From Streptomyces shenzhenensis (GTDB lineage: Bacteria > Actinomycetota > Actinomycetes > Streptomycetales > Streptomycetaceae), in assembly GCF_003688995.1 (NCBI RefSeq), contig NZ_PENI01000009.1, forward strand, positions 209,321 to 273,320: a stretch of 64,000 nt of DNA. The letters run 5' to 3'. Of this stretch, positions 1 to 8,540 are shown in pieces (the first letter of the stretch is position 1; each line of letters begins with the position of its first letter). The notes below the pieces were generated by a model. The model saw only the letters and a list, made by a program, of their open reading frames with translations, was not told the origin of the DNA and did not search any database. The position numbers and the translations under genes were made by a program.

Positions 1-220
1 GCCGGCGTCCCGGGCGAGCAGACCGTCGAAGATCTTCGAGTTGCCGTCCTTGCCGTAGCCGAGCAGCGGACTGAGGGTGTCCGGCTCGGAGGCCACGCCG
101 ATCACGACGGAGTCGGCCGCGTCGCTGCTGCCCGTGTCGTTGCCAGGGGCCGAGCAGGCGGCGACACAAGTGAGTATCGCCGCCGTCGCGGCGGCTGTCC
201 GTATCCGTCGGACCGTCATG
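1..220 (-). CDS. ABC transporter substrate-binding lipoprotein, family 5 (N-terminal part; runs off window)
   Basis: Reading leftward from the ATG at 218-220, the first ~73 residues are a basic start (MTVRRIRT), a hydrophobic stretch ending in a lipobox (VAAC, Cys about residue 22), a Ser/Asp-rich linker, then SEPDTLSPLLGYGKDG. The last segment matches the N-lobe opening of family-5 (oligopeptide/nickel) solute-binding proteins, which capture peptides, nickel chelates or similar ligands outside the membrane for an ABC importer. A GGGTGTGGGG stretch precedes the start. The permeases and ATPases would lie outside the window. An imperfect inverted repeat upstream (238-265) may be its operator. 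The ligand cannot be told from this fragment. Confidence 0.8.
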
Positions 221-237
221 AACCCCACACCCTTATT

Positions 238-265
238 GATTATATGATGCTGTTGCATATTAATC
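238..265. promoter_or_regulatory. AT-rich imperfect inverted repeat upstream of the lipoprotein gene
   Basis: GATTATATGATGC faces GTTGCATATTAATC. The two arms share GATTA and TATG with a one-base indel, and they stand out as AT-rich in very GC-rich DNA. The element is 18 bp before the lipoprotein start, where an operator or core promoter of that gene would lie. It could serve a metal-responsive repressor, since many family-5 binding proteins import nickel, but it does not clearly match a Nur, Zur or NikR box as I know them. The rest of 221-525 shows no gene. Confidence 0.35.
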
Positions 266-525
266 GCAGTAAGGGCTACCCAGGTCGGCTGGACGACAAT
301 CCGTGGCGCGGGAGTCGCTGATCTTCCAGGTATTGGCAGTACCTCGCAGGCGCTCGCCGACGGATCTACCGTGAAGTGGCCGGCACAGATCCACGCCGCC
401 CGATCAGGAGGAGGTTCCCGTGCCCTCGGCTCCCACCGAAGCCCTTGCCCACTTTGCGTTCGACGGCGGTCGGTCCGGGATCGGGCCCGCCGACGCGTCG
501 CGCGTCGAGCTCCCGGGATCCAGCC

Positions 526-1437
526 GTGGCCGACAGTGACAGGAAGGACCTGGCGGGCGAGGTGCGCGAGTTTCTCAGCACCCGGCGCGCCCGGATCACA
601 CCGGAGCAAGCCGGGCTGCCGGTCTACGGCGGGCAGCGCCGTGTCGCGGGCCTTCGCCGCGAGGAGGTCGCCCTGCTGGCGGGCATGAGCGTGGACTACT
701 ACGTCCGGCTGGAGCGCGGGAACCTCGGCGGAGCCTCCGACTCGGTTCTCGAAGGCCTCGCTCACGCACTGCAGCTCGACGAGGCCGAGCGCACTCACCT
801 CTACGACCTGGCCCGCGCGGCGACTCCATCGGACCGGCGGCCCACGGTGACCGCGTCGCGGGTGCGCCCCACGATCCTGCGGCTGCTCGACTCGATGACC
901 GACGTGCCGGCGTACGTACGCAACGCCCGGTTCGACATCGTGGCCACCAACCTGCTGGGGCGGGCGCTGTACGCGCCGGTCTTCGACTCGCTGCTGTTCG
1001 CCCGGCGCGGACCGGTCAACAGCGTCCGTTTCATGTTCCTGGACCCCGCGAGCAGGAATTTCTGGACCGACTGGGAGAAGGGCGCCGACGACGCGGTGGC
1101 CTTCCTGCGCACCGAGACGGGCCGGGCGCCCCACGACAAGGCGCTGACCGACCTGATTGGAGAGCTGACGACGAGGAGCGGTGACTTCGCCCGCCGATGG
1201 GCCCGCCACGATGTGAAGTTCCACCGTTCCGGAGTGAAGCACCTGCACCACCCGCTGGTCGGCGATCTCGCCCTGCCCTACGAGGCCATGGACCTGCCGT
1301 CCGACCCGGGCCTCCGCCTCAACTTCTACACCCCCGAACCGGACTCGCGAGAGCGGGAGGCACTCGGTCTCCTGGCCGGCTGGGCGAGCACCGGCACAGC
1401 CGTGCCCTTCGGGAGCGACCGGCCGGGGAACGACTGA
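526..1437 (+). CDS. XRE-family transcriptional regulator with MmyB-like C-terminal domain
   Basis: A 303-residue regulator starting at GTG 526 (ADSDRKDLAGEVREF follows). The frame stays open to 376, but upstream residues are low-complexity and unlike the family, which normally starts just before the EVREFLSTRRARI segment. Residues ~10-85 are an XRE helix-turn-helix containing GLRREEVALLAGMSVDYY and LERG. Residues ~105-300 are the MmyB-like ligand-binding fold (TGRAPHDKALTDLIGEL, HDVKFHRSGVKHL, LPSDPGL). Members usually repress or activate an adjacent oxidoreductase. Here an aldo/keto reductase starts 25 bp downstream on the same strand, so the two are probably co-transcribed. A truncated relative lies at 57.84-58.17 kb. 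Effector unknown. Confidence 0.88.
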   Translation: MADSDRKDLAGEVREFLSTRRARITPEQAGLPVYGGQRRVAGLRREEVALLAGMSVDYYVRLERGNLGGASDSVLEGLAHALQLDEAERTHLYDLARAATPSDRRPTVTASRVRPTILRLLDSMTDVPAYVRNARFDIVATNLLGRALYAPVFDSLLFARRGPVNSVRFMFLDPASRNFWTDWEKGADDAVAFLRTETGRAPHDKALTDLIGELTTRSGDFARRWARHDVKFHRSGVKHLHHPLVGDLALPYEAMDLPSDPGLRLNFYTPEPDSREREALGLLAGWASTGTAVPFGSDRPGND

Positions 1438-1462
1438 CCACACGAACGAGGAGAACGGCTTC

Positions 1463-2482
1463 ATGCAGTACCGACCGCTCGGCCGCACCGGAGTCCAGGT
1501 CAGCCCCCTCTGCCTGGGCGCGATGATGTTCGGCCCCTGGGGCAACGAGGACGAGTCCGACTCGATACGGATCATCCACCGCGCCCTCGACGCGGGCATC
1601 AACTTCATCGACACCGCCGACGTGTACTCCGGCGGTGTCTCGGAGGAGATCGTCGGCAAGGCGCTCAAGGACCGCCGCGAGGACGTCTTCCTCGCCACCA
1701 AGTTCTTCATGCCCATGGACCAGGACGACCCCAACCAGCGCGGAGGCTCGCGGCGCTGGATCATACGCGCGGTCGAGAACTCCCTGCGGCGCCTGGACAC
1801 TGACCACATCGACCTCTACCAGGTCCACCGCCCCAGCCCGGACACCGACGTCGACGAGACCCTCGGCGCCCTCTCCGACCTCGTCCACCAGGGCAAGGTC
1901 CGCTACATCGGCTCCTCGTCCTACTCCGGCGCCCAGATCGTCGAGGCCCAGTGGACCTCACGGGAGCGGCGCCTGGAGCGGTTCGTGACCGAGCAGCCGC
2001 CGTACTCGATCCTGGTCCGCGGTATCGAGGAGGACGTCCTCCCCACCGCGCGCCGACACGGCATGGGCACGCTCACCTACAGCCCGCTCGCCGGCGGCTG
2101 GCTCTCGGGCCGCTACCGCAAGGACAACACCTCCGGCCCCGCCTCCGCGGCGCGCCCCGCGGCCCGCTTCGACCTGACCAGCCCCGCCAACCAGCGCAAG
2201 CTCGACGCCGTCGAACAGCTCGCGCTCCTGGCGGAGAAGGCCGGCCTCACTCTGATCGAGCTGGCGGTCGCCTTCGCCATCGCCCACCCGGGCGTCACCT
2301 CGGCGATCATCGGACCGCGCACCAGGGAGCAACTGGAGGCGTTCCTGCCCGGCGCCGACGTCACGCTCTCGGCCGACGTCCTCGACCGCATCGACGAGAT
2401 CGTGGCACCCGGGGTGACCGTCAACCCCGCCGACAACAGCTACGGCGACTTCGAACTGCGCGCCGGCCAACGCCGACGCTGA
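1463..2482 (+). CDS. Aldo/keto reductase
   Basis: A 339-residue NADPH-dependent aldo/keto reductase of the (beta/alpha)8 superfamily, cytosolic. It opens with the classic YRPLGRTGVQVSPLCLGAM. The catalytic tetrad is readable as Asp50 and Tyr55 (FIDTADVY), Lys80 (LATKF) and His122 (YQVHRPS). The C-terminal part (GVTSAIIGPRTREQLEAFL) is the usual cofactor-binding region. GAGGAG precedes the ATG at a good distance. It follows the MmyB-type regulator by 25 bp, so carbonyl reduction or detoxification controlled by that regulator is likely. The substrate cannot be inferred. A hairpin overlapping the stop codon probably ends the transcript. Confidence 0.93.
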   Translation: MQYRPLGRTGVQVSPLCLGAMMFGPWGNEDESDSIRIIHRALDAGINFIDTADVYSGGVSEEIVGKALKDRREDVFLATKFFMPMDQDDPNQRGGSRRWIIRAVENSLRRLDTDHIDLYQVHRPSPDTDVDETLGALSDLVHQGKVRYIGSSSYSGAQIVEAQWTSRERRLERFVTEQPPYSILVRGIEEDVLPTARRHGMGTLTYSPLAGGWLSGRYRKDNTSGPASAARPAARFDLTSPANQRKLDAVEQLALLAEKAGLTLIELAVAFAIAHPGVTSAIIGPRTREQLEAFLPGADVTLSADVLDRIDEIVAPGVTVNPADNSYGDFELRAGQRRR

Positions 2483-2525
2483 GGCGAGCCCGACCGGGCG
2501 CCTGGGGCGTCCCGGTCCGGCCTCA
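2480..2525 (+). terminator. Putative hairpin terminator after the aldo/keto reductase
   Basis: Nested complementary arms: TGAGGC (2480-2485) pairs with GCCTCA (2520-2525), and inside it GACCGGG (2492-2498) pairs with CCCGGTC (2511-2517) around a 12-base loop. The outer arm includes the stop codon. There is no U-tract, as is common for Streptomyces terminators. Confidence 0.5.
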
Positions 2526-2539
2526 GGGACGATGGGGCC

Positions 2540-2995
2540 ATGGATCCATTGCTGCACCAACTACCGGCCGTTTTCTGGACCGTTCCGTACGTGGGCTCTC
2601 GGTATCCGGGGTCGTCGGAGGTGGCTGACCGGCCCAGCCTGGAGGAGGGCGCGAACTGCCAGCTGTTCGCCTACGAGGTGCTTCGGCACTTCGGCCCGGC
2701 TCCGCCTGATCTGCGTTCGAGTGAACTGTGGGCCGATACGCGGGCCACAGCTCGCGTAGGGGTTGCCCAGCCCCTCGACCTGGTGTTGTTCAACGCCACC
2801 GACGATGCTTATGGCGCCCACGTAGGAGTCTGGGTGAACGAGGGACGAGTGCTGCATCTGTGCGCGGAGACAGGGCGCCCGGTGGTCTGGGAGATGACGG
2901 AGTTCGCGACCCGGCCGCGCTATCGGGTCTTGATCGGCATCAAGCGCGTGGTCGACAGGGGGCTGCTCGCATCGCCCGGCCACAGGTTGGGATGA
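2540..2995 (+). CDS. Small NlpC/P60-like (papain-fold) protein
   Basis: A 151-residue protein without signal peptide or membrane segment. GANCQLFAYEVL places a Cys at residue 40 at the head of a helix. DAYGAHVGVWVNEGRVLHL provides His94 on a beta-strand, followed by a second His. A Cys-helix/His-strand arrangement with this spacing is typical of the NlpC/P60-type cysteine hydrolases, which cut peptidoglycan peptides or other amide/ester bonds. The lack of an export signal argues against a wall hydrolase; stand-alone cytosolic members are usually annotated as hypothetical. It converges on the ABC permease operon end at 3048. Function is inferred from fold-like motifs only. Confidence 0.6.
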   Translation: MDPLLHQLPAVFWTVPYVGSRYPGSSEVADRPSLEEGANCQLFAYEVLRHFGPAPPDLRSSELWADTRATARVGVAQPLDLVLFNATDDAYGAHVGVWVNEGRVLHLCAETGRPVVWEMTEFATRPRYRVLIGIKRVVDRGLLASPGHRLG

Positions 2996-3047
2996 CCTTG
3001 CGGTGGCGGGTGTGTTCACGGCAGACGGAGGCCCCGCGTGCTATCGC

Positions 3048-3920
3048 CTACTTGAGGCCTCCCGCGGTCAGGCCGGCGACGATGCGTCGCTGGAAGGTCA
3101 GGACCGCGATGACGAGAGGGACGGTGACGACGACCCCGGCCGCCATCTGCGTTCCGTACGGCTGGTCGAAGCCGTAGGCACCTGTGAAGCGGGAGATGGC
3201 GACAGTGGCTGTCTGCATGTCCTTCTTGTTGACCATGGAAAGCGCGATGATGAAGTCGTTCCAGGCGGCGATGAAGGTGATGATCGCGGTGGTGAACACG
3301 CCGGGTGCGGCGAGCGGGAGGATGACCTTGCGGAAGGCTTGACCCCTGGTGCATCCGTCGATCATCGCCGCTTGTTCCAGTTCGGCGGGGAGTTGACGGA
3401 AGAACGACGCCAAGTACCAGACGGCCAGGGGAAGGGCGAACGACAGGCTCGGCACGATCATGGCCTGGTAGGTGTTGATCCATTTGATGTCGGTGAAGAG
3501 CTTCAGCAGCGGCACGACGATGGAGATCGGCGGGAACATGGATGTCGCGATGATGACTGCCGCGACCAGGTTCTTGAAGCGGAACTCCAGCCGTGCCAGG
3601 GCGTAGGCCGCAACGGTACCGATCACCAGGGTGATGACCGTGGTGATGCCCGCCACGATGAGGCTGTTGAGTAGCGCGCGTTCGAATCCGACATCGGGCT
3701 TGAACACCGCGCTGAAGTTTGCGGTGGACCATGGCCTGGGCAGGGCGGAGAGCTGGAACTGGTCCGAGGGCCGGCGGAATGCGGAGACCGTCATCCAGTA
3801 GAACGGCGCCAGGCAGTAGACGATGATGACGGCCATGCCGAAGTAGCGGAGGACGACCGCGACACCCGAACGCGTGGCACTCGCTCTCCTTCCGGGCCGG
3901 CCCGTAGTAAGGGTGGTCAT
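3048..3920 (-). CDS. Carbohydrate ABC transporter permease (MalG type)
   Basis: A 290-residue inner-membrane permease with about six transmembrane segments, the first at residues ~22-47. The cytoplasmic EAA loop that docks the ATPase is present at ~182-207 (EQAAMIDGCTRGQAFRKVILPLAAPG). The fold and the short N-terminus are typical of the MalG-like half of CUT1 sugar importers. Its ATG overlaps the end of the upstream permease by 4 bp (ATGA, 3917-3920), so the two are translationally coupled. No ATPase gene lies in the locus; Streptomyces CUT1 importers commonly share the distant MsiK ATPase. It is the last gene of the leftward sugar operon. Confidence 0.93.
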   Translation of the reverse strand: MTTLTTGRPGRRASATRSGVAVVLRYFGMAVIIVYCLAPFYWMTVSAFRRPSDQFQLSALPRPWSTANFSAVFKPDVGFERALLNSLIVAGITTVITLVIGTVAAYALARLEFRFKNLVAAVIIATSMFPPISIVVPLLKLFTDIKWINTYQAMIVPSLSFALPLAVWYLASFFRQLPAELEQAAMIDGCTRGQAFRKVILPLAAPGVFTTAIITFIAAWNDFIIALSMVNKKDMQTATVAISRFTGAYGFDQPYGTQMAAGVVVTVPLVIAVLTFQRRIVAGLTAGGLK

Positions 3921-4939
3921 GCGGGAGTTCCCCTTCCTGCGAGCGAGCGGGTTGCCGACCGGCGCCGCCGCGCCGGAGTCTTGGCGCGCGCTTCGGCGAT
4001 GAGATCGGTGCCGAGGATCTTGACGAACGCGTAGGCGACGATGACGACATACAGGAACAGCAGCGTGGCGTAGGCCGCGGCAGGCCCGTAGTGCAGGTTG
4101 TTGGCTTCATTGAAGGCGAGCACGGACAGCGTCTGCACGGAGTGTTTCTGGTTTCCCACCAGCAGGTAGGGCAGGTCGAACATGCGCAGCACGTCGAGGA
4201 GTCGGAACAGCACGGCGACAAGGAGGGCCGGCTTGACCAGCGGCAGCGTGATCTTTCGGAACTGAACCCAGGCATTCGCGCCGTCCACGCGGGCCGCCTC
4301 GTGGAGTTCGGCGGGAATGAGCTGGAGGCCGGCGAGCGTGAGCAGGCCGATGAAGGGGGCGGTCTTCCAGGTGTCGGCGATGACGACGGCCCACTTGGCC
4401 GGCCAGCCGTCCGCGGCCCACAGGATCTGCTGCCCCAGGAGCTTGTTGGCGATGCCGTTGGCGTCGAAGATCCATCGCCAGAGCAGGCCGGACACGGCGG
4501 TGGGAACCGCCCAGGGCACCAGGATGCCGGCGCGGAGGAGCGCACGGCCGCGCAGCGCATGATGCATGACCAGCGCCATGGCCAGACCGACGGCGGCTTC
4601 GAGGACCACGGAGGTGACCGTGAAGAAGGTGGTGTTGCCGAAGGCGTTCCAGAACCGGGAGCCGCCTGCACCGGTGAACGCGTCGGTGTAGTTGCGCAGG
4701 CCGACGAAGTGCTCGCCGCTGACGACGAAGCCGTTCGCGTCCAGTCCTTCGCCACGCCGATAGAGGGACTCGCGCAGTGCGGAGACCAGCGGGTAGCCGA
4801 TGACCAGGGCCAGGACGAGAAAAGTGGGCGAGAGCAGTACGGCGGCGAGGCGGCCTTCGCCGTGATCGGCCCGGCGGGTGCTGCTTTTCGGCGCAGGCTT
4901 TGTGGGAGGTAGAGCAACGGCGGGTGCAGTAGTGGTCAT
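3917..4939 (-). CDS. Carbohydrate ABC transporter permease (MalF type)
   Basis: A 340-residue permease partner. A ~28-residue Pro/Ala-rich cytoplasmic leader precedes the first membrane helix (AAVLLSPTFLVLALVIGYPL, ~32-51). The EAA loop is at ~212-238 (LHEAARVDGANAWVQFRK, then ITLPLVKPAL). This is the MalF-like half of a CUT1 importer and would form a heterodimeric channel with the downstream permease. It starts about 60 bp after the binding-protein gene and overlaps the next permease by 4 bp. Sugar specificity depends on the binding protein and is not evident here. Confidence 0.93.
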   Translation of the reverse strand: MTTTAPAVALPPTKPAPKSSTRRADHGEGRLAAVLLSPTFLVLALVIGYPLVSALRESLYRRGEGLDANGFVVSGEHFVGLRNYTDAFTGAGGSRFWNAFGNTTFFTVTSVVLEAAVGLAMALVMHHALRGRALLRAGILVPWAVPTAVSGLLWRWIFDANGIANKLLGQQILWAADGWPAKWAVVIADTWKTAPFIGLLTLAGLQLIPAELHEAARVDGANAWVQFRKITLPLVKPALLVAVLFRLLDVLRMFDLPYLLVGNQKHSVQTLSVLAFNEANNLHYGPAAAYATLLFLYVVIVAYAFVKILGTDLIAEARAKTPARRRRSATRSLAGRGTPA

Positions 4940-5001
4940 GAAGGGCTCGGTCTTCCGTGCGATCAGTCAGGAGGAGACGGGGCCGCGCCTGGCCCTTCCG
5001 G

Positions 5002-6321
5002 TCACGGCTGAGAAGTGATCTGCGTCAGTTTGGTCTGCAGCGAGGCCAGCGCGGTGTCGGGGCCGGCCTGACCGGAGAGCACGGGGTAGATCGCGTCCTG
5101 GACGGCCGCGGACACATCGCCGTAGCGAACGGCCTTCGGACGGGCGACTGCGGCGTCCAGCGACTGCTTGAGGTCGGCCAGGTACGGGAACTTCTTCTGG
5201 AGGGCGCGGTCCTCGTACAGGGCGGCTCGGGTGGGAGCGGTGGACGCGGCGAGCAGGTTGGCGCGTTCGGAACTGTCGCTTGTCAGGTAGGTGATGAAGT
5301 CGCGGGCGGTCGTCTTGTGCCGGGTGAAGGACGAGACGGCGAGGTTGTAGCCGCCCAGGGTCGACGAGCCGGTGCTGTCGAGGCCGGGCAGGGGCGCCAC
5401 GTCGAACTTGCCGGCGACCTTGGAGGAGCCGTCGGTCTTGTTGGCCAGGTCCCACACGTAAGGCCAGTTGCGCATGAAGATCGCTTTTCCGGACTGGAAC
5501 GCCTTCCGTCCGTTCTCTTCCTGGTAAGTGAGCTCCTCCTGCGGGATGGTGCCGTCCTTGAAGGCGCCCGCCAGCCAGGCAAGTGCGGTCTTCGCCTGGG
5601 GGGTGTTGACGGTGGGGTTGCCGTCGGTGTCGAAGACATGCCCCCCGGAGGACTGCACGGCCTCGGAGAAGTTGACGACCAGGCCCTCGTACTTGTCGAA
5701 CTGCCCCGCGTAGCAGGAGGCCCCCTTGGCCTGCGGCAGGGCCTTCACCTTGGCGCAGTCGGCCTGCATCTCCTGCCAGGTGGTCGGTGGCGTCTTGACT
5801 CCCGCGGCGGTGAGCAGATCGCTTCGGTAGAAGAGCAGGCCGCCGTTGGTCTGCCACGGGACGCTGTAGAGGGTGCCGCGGTACGTGGCCGAATCGACGG
5901 CGGCCGGGAGCAGGCCGCTCGTGCTGGTCGAGGCGGGCATCGCGTCGATCCACCGGTTGGCCGCGAACTCGGAGGTCCACGTCACGTCAAGTCCGAGCAC
6001 CGAGAAGGCGGTCGACTTGACCTGGGCGTTCTGCTGGAGCTGCTGCAGTTGGGCGTCGGCGGAGGCCGGGAGTTCGTCCAGCGTGACCTTCTCGGAGGGG
6101 TGAGCGGTGTTCCAGGCGTCCACCTGCTTCTGCAGGGCGCCGGAGGTGTCCTTGCCGACGGCGAAGGTGATGGGACCACGATCGGTGCCGCTGTCTGCTG
6201 TGGACGCCTTGTCGTTGGCGTCGCCGCTGGAGCAGCCGGCCAGGACCAGGGCAGTGGTGGCTGCCAGGGCTGCCAGGCCGGCGGTTCTCGACGTACGCCA
6301 GGTGGTGCGGGTGCGGCTCAT
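5002..6321 (-). CDS. Extracellular sugar-binding lipoprotein (ABC importer, family 1)
   Basis: A 439-residue solute-binding protein. The N-terminus is a lipoprotein signal with lipobox LVLAGC (Cys30) followed by a Ser/Gly/Asp linker. The body is a family-1 (maltose-type) binding protein: QVDAWNTAHP near the start, SVPWQTNGGLLFYRSDLL, and GKAIFMRNWPYVWDL in the C-lobe. It would sit on the outer membrane face and pass a sugar to the two permeases that follow. It lies 81 bp downstream of the glycosidase gene on the same strand, so the four genes look like one operon controlled by the LacI-type operator at 8426-8439. The glycosidase suggests an alpha-glucan oligosaccharide or similar as ligand. 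Confidence 0.92.
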   Translation of the reverse strand: MSRTRTTWRTSRTAGLAALAATTALVLAGCSSGDANDKASTADSGTDRGPITFAVGKDTSGALQKQVDAWNTAHPSEKVTLDELPASADAQLQQLQQNAQVKSTAFSVLGLDVTWTSEFAANRWIDAMPASTSTSGLLPAAVDSATYRGTLYSVPWQTNGGLLFYRSDLLTAAGVKTPPTTWQEMQADCAKVKALPQAKGASCYAGQFDKYEGLVVNFSEAVQSSGGHVFDTDGNPTVNTPQAKTALAWLAGAFKDGTIPQEELTYQEENGRKAFQSGKAIFMRNWPYVWDLANKTDGSSKVAGKFDVAPLPGLDSTGSSTLGGYNLAVSSFTRHKTTARDFITYLTSDSSERANLLAASTAPTRAALYEDRALQKKFPYLADLKQSLDAAVARPKAVRYGDVSAAVQDAIYPVLSGQAGPDTALASLQTKLTQITSQP

Positions 6322-6402
6322 GTGTGCTCCTTGCGGTAGTACGGGACGGGAAGCGGGTGTGGCTCGCGAGCGGTCGTCGCGGGGCCGGTAGGGGAGTCTC
6401 GG

Positions 6403-8385
6403 TCAGCGGTGCCGAGACTCGGGGACGGCCGTCAGGAGGCCCGGGTGGTCGCCGGACTCGGAGTCCGCGCTCGTGGAGTTGCGGCTCTCGAGGTAGCCGA
6501 TGATCGCCACGGCCCCGGCCGCGGCCCATGCCTGCGGACGGCATGCGTTCGGATAGGCGAGAACGGGCTCACCATCGTGGGCGGAGGTGCCGGCGTACAG
6601 TTCCGGTAGCCGGAAACCGAACTGTTCGGCGGCGGTGACGACACCCTCTGCCAGTGAATGAGCGACGGCGTGGTGGCCCTCGGCGGCCAGTCCGAGCACC
6701 GCGATGGCCGTGTCGTGCGGCCAGACGCTGCCGCAGTGGTATGTGTGCGGGTTGAAGGCCCTGCTGGTCGAGGACAGGGTGCGCAGTCCATAGCCGCAGT
6801 CGAGGTCGGGCCGCGACAGTCGACGCGCCACCAGCTCCGCCTCGGCGGAGTCGAGCAGGCCGGTGCCGAGCAGATGCGCCATGTTCGAGGCCGCCCCGTC
6901 CACAGGCCGTTTGGCCGCGTCCAGGGCAATGGCGGGATAGACGCCGGTGGCGTCGTCGATCCAGAAGGCGGCGCGGAACCGCTGTTGAAGCCGGGCCGCC
7001 CACTCCCGCCAGTGGTCGGCTCCGGGCAGTCCGAAGGCGTCGAGGAGGGCGGCGCCCTGGGTGGCGGCCGCATACGCGTAGCCCTGCACCTCACACAGCG
7101 CCAGCGGGGATGCAGGGCGTCGCCCGTCCGCCCAGCGCACGGCGCCCGGGGTGTCCTTCCAGCCCTGATTGGCCAGGCCGCCCCGGGTGGAGGACCGGTA
7201 CTCGATGAAACCGTCCCCGTCGCTGTCGCCGTAGGCCGTGATCCACTCCAGCGCCGCGAGCAGGCCCGGGAGAAGCGGCTCGATCTCGGCTTCGGCCACG
7301 CCCGTCTGCCAGGTGCTGTGCAGGAGGCGGACCCACAACATGGTGGCGTCGATGGTGCCGAAGTAACGAGGAGGGATCACCATGTCGTCCAGGCGCAGGG
7401 TCTCCCGGCGTACTTCGTGCAGGATCTTCCCCGGCTCCTCCTCCGCCACGGCGTCGTGACGTTCGCCCTGGCGCCGCTGCAAGGTGCGCAGTGTCCCGAG
7501 GGCCAACCGCTGGGCACCGGGCATGAGCAAGGAGGCCGACCACAGCGCATCGCGGCCGAAGAGAGTGAAATACCAGGGGCTGCCGGCGGCGAGGAAGGAG
7601 TCCGCGGGCTCCAGGGGATCGGCCAGCAGCATGCGCTCCAGATCCCGCAGACTCGTCTGCAGCAGTCTGCGACGCAGGGGGTCGCGCGGCTCCGCTGCTC
7701 CGGTTCGGGGGGCGAGGACGGGCGGAACCCGCGGAGAGACGGACAGGAAGGTGCGCTCGGCCGCCTCCGGATCGTTGTTCCGGGCGACCGCCCTCAAGGT
7801 CACCCCGGCCGACTGCTCGGGCGCCAGGTCGAAGGTGAACGACAGCATGACGTCCGAGTCCTCGGGCGTCATGCGCGCCGGAACCGGGTCCGCGGTCAGC
7901 AGAACCTCCTGCGCTGCGCCCGCCCAGCACGCGCCTCCGGCCACCGGCTGAGCATCCACGTGCGGCTCCTGCCGGCCGCCGCGCACGACGTGGACCGGCG
8001 CCAGATCGGTGCCGGCACGCACCCGCAGGGCCGCCGTCACGGGGGTGTCACCGTAATTGACCAGCTCCAACCGTTCCTTGAGCCCGTCCTGGCCCACTGT
8101 CCGGTAGCGGTGCAGGACCACCGATGGATCGGCGCCCTCGTCGCCGTCCAGGCGTACTCGGGAGGTGAAGACGGCACTTGCAGGGTGCTGGAGCTGACAC
8201 CCGACCGGCTCGACCACGGCGTCGGCCACCTCTACCTCCAGGCCGGAGAGCACCCGGTAGTCATGGGTGTAGAAGCCGTCGAGGCCCTGCGCACGTATCT
8301 GGCCGTCGCCTGAACTCAGGCACACGGAGGGCGCCCACAGCAAGGTGACCAGTTCGTGCAGAGAGCTCGGGCGGGAGTGGCTCAC
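6403..8385 (-). CDS. Glycogen-debranching-type glycosidase (GDE N-terminal domain plus six-hairpin catalytic domain)
   Basis: A 660-residue cytosolic enzyme. I start it at GTG 8385, preceded by GGAGG; the frame stays open upstream but would read through the promoter and operator. Residues ~1-200 resemble the glycogen-debranching N-terminal beta-domain (DGFYTHDYRVLSGLEVEV). The remainder is an (alpha/alpha)6-barrel with YFTLFGRDALWSASLLMP, FIEYRSSTRGGLANQGWKDT and FNPHTYHCGSVWPHDTAIA, as in bacterial amylo-alpha-1,6-glucosidase-like enzymes. The Asp of GRDALW and the acidic FIEYRS segment are candidate active-site residues. It heads the leftward operon with the ABC importer and presumably cleaves the imported oligosaccharide. 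No signal peptide. Exact linkage specificity unknown. Confidence 0.85.
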   Translation of the reverse strand: MSHSRPSSLHELVTLLWAPSVCLSSGDGQIRAQGLDGFYTHDYRVLSGLEVEVADAVVEPVGCQLQHPASAVFTSRVRLDGDEGADPSVVLHRYRTVGQDGLKERLELVNYGDTPVTAALRVRAGTDLAPVHVVRGGRQEPHVDAQPVAGGACWAGAAQEVLLTADPVPARMTPEDSDVMLSFTFDLAPEQSAGVTLRAVARNNDPEAAERTFLSVSPRVPPVLAPRTGAAEPRDPLRRRLLQTSLRDLERMLLADPLEPADSFLAAGSPWYFTLFGRDALWSASLLMPGAQRLALGTLRTLQRRQGERHDAVAEEEPGKILHEVRRETLRLDDMVIPPRYFGTIDATMLWVRLLHSTWQTGVAEAEIEPLLPGLLAALEWITAYGDSDGDGFIEYRSSTRGGLANQGWKDTPGAVRWADGRRPASPLALCEVQGYAYAAATQGAALLDAFGLPGADHWREWAARLQQRFRAAFWIDDATGVYPAIALDAAKRPVDGAASNMAHLLGTGLLDSAEAELVARRLSRPDLDCGYGLRTLSSTSRAFNPHTYHCGSVWPHDTAIAVLGLAAEGHHAVAHSLAEGVVTAAEQFGFRLPELYAGTSAHDGEPVLAYPNACRPQAWAAAGAVAIIGYLESRNSTSADSESGDHPGLLTAVPESRHR

Positions 8386-8425
8386 ATCGCCTCCGTGAAC
8401 GTGGGCGGGCTGACTTGCGCTAGAA

Positions 8426-8439
8426 TTTGAGCGCGCAAA
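8426..8439. promoter_or_regulatory. LacI-type operator in the divergent glycosidase/LacI promoter region
   Basis: TTTGAGCGCGCAAA, a 14-bp near-palindrome (one mismatched pair), lies between the leftward glycosidase/ABC operon and the rightward lacI-type gene. A perfect version, TTTGAGCGCTCAAA, occurs at 9697-9710 before the secreted glycosidase. Central CG palindromes of this size are typical LacI-family sites, so the regulator at 8541-9596 probably binds both and itself. Confidence 0.75.
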
Positions 8440-8540
8440 TCGCGGCGGGGGGAACCGTAGCAGGCCGGACGACCGCCGACCAGAGGCCGAGTTCAGTGAC
8501 AATGCAGTGCGGGTGAAGCAGAAGGACACCGGAGGCGTAC

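Noticed and set aside
3016..4917. 633-residue frame overlapping both permease genes
   Set aside because: Ser/Arg/Pro-rich shifted frame; the two permeases have clear EAA loops and an ATGA overlap.
6345..6385. CTCGCGAG palindrome in the gap between glycosidase and binding-protein genes
   Set aside because: Short GC-rich palindromes are common here and it does not match the locus operator.
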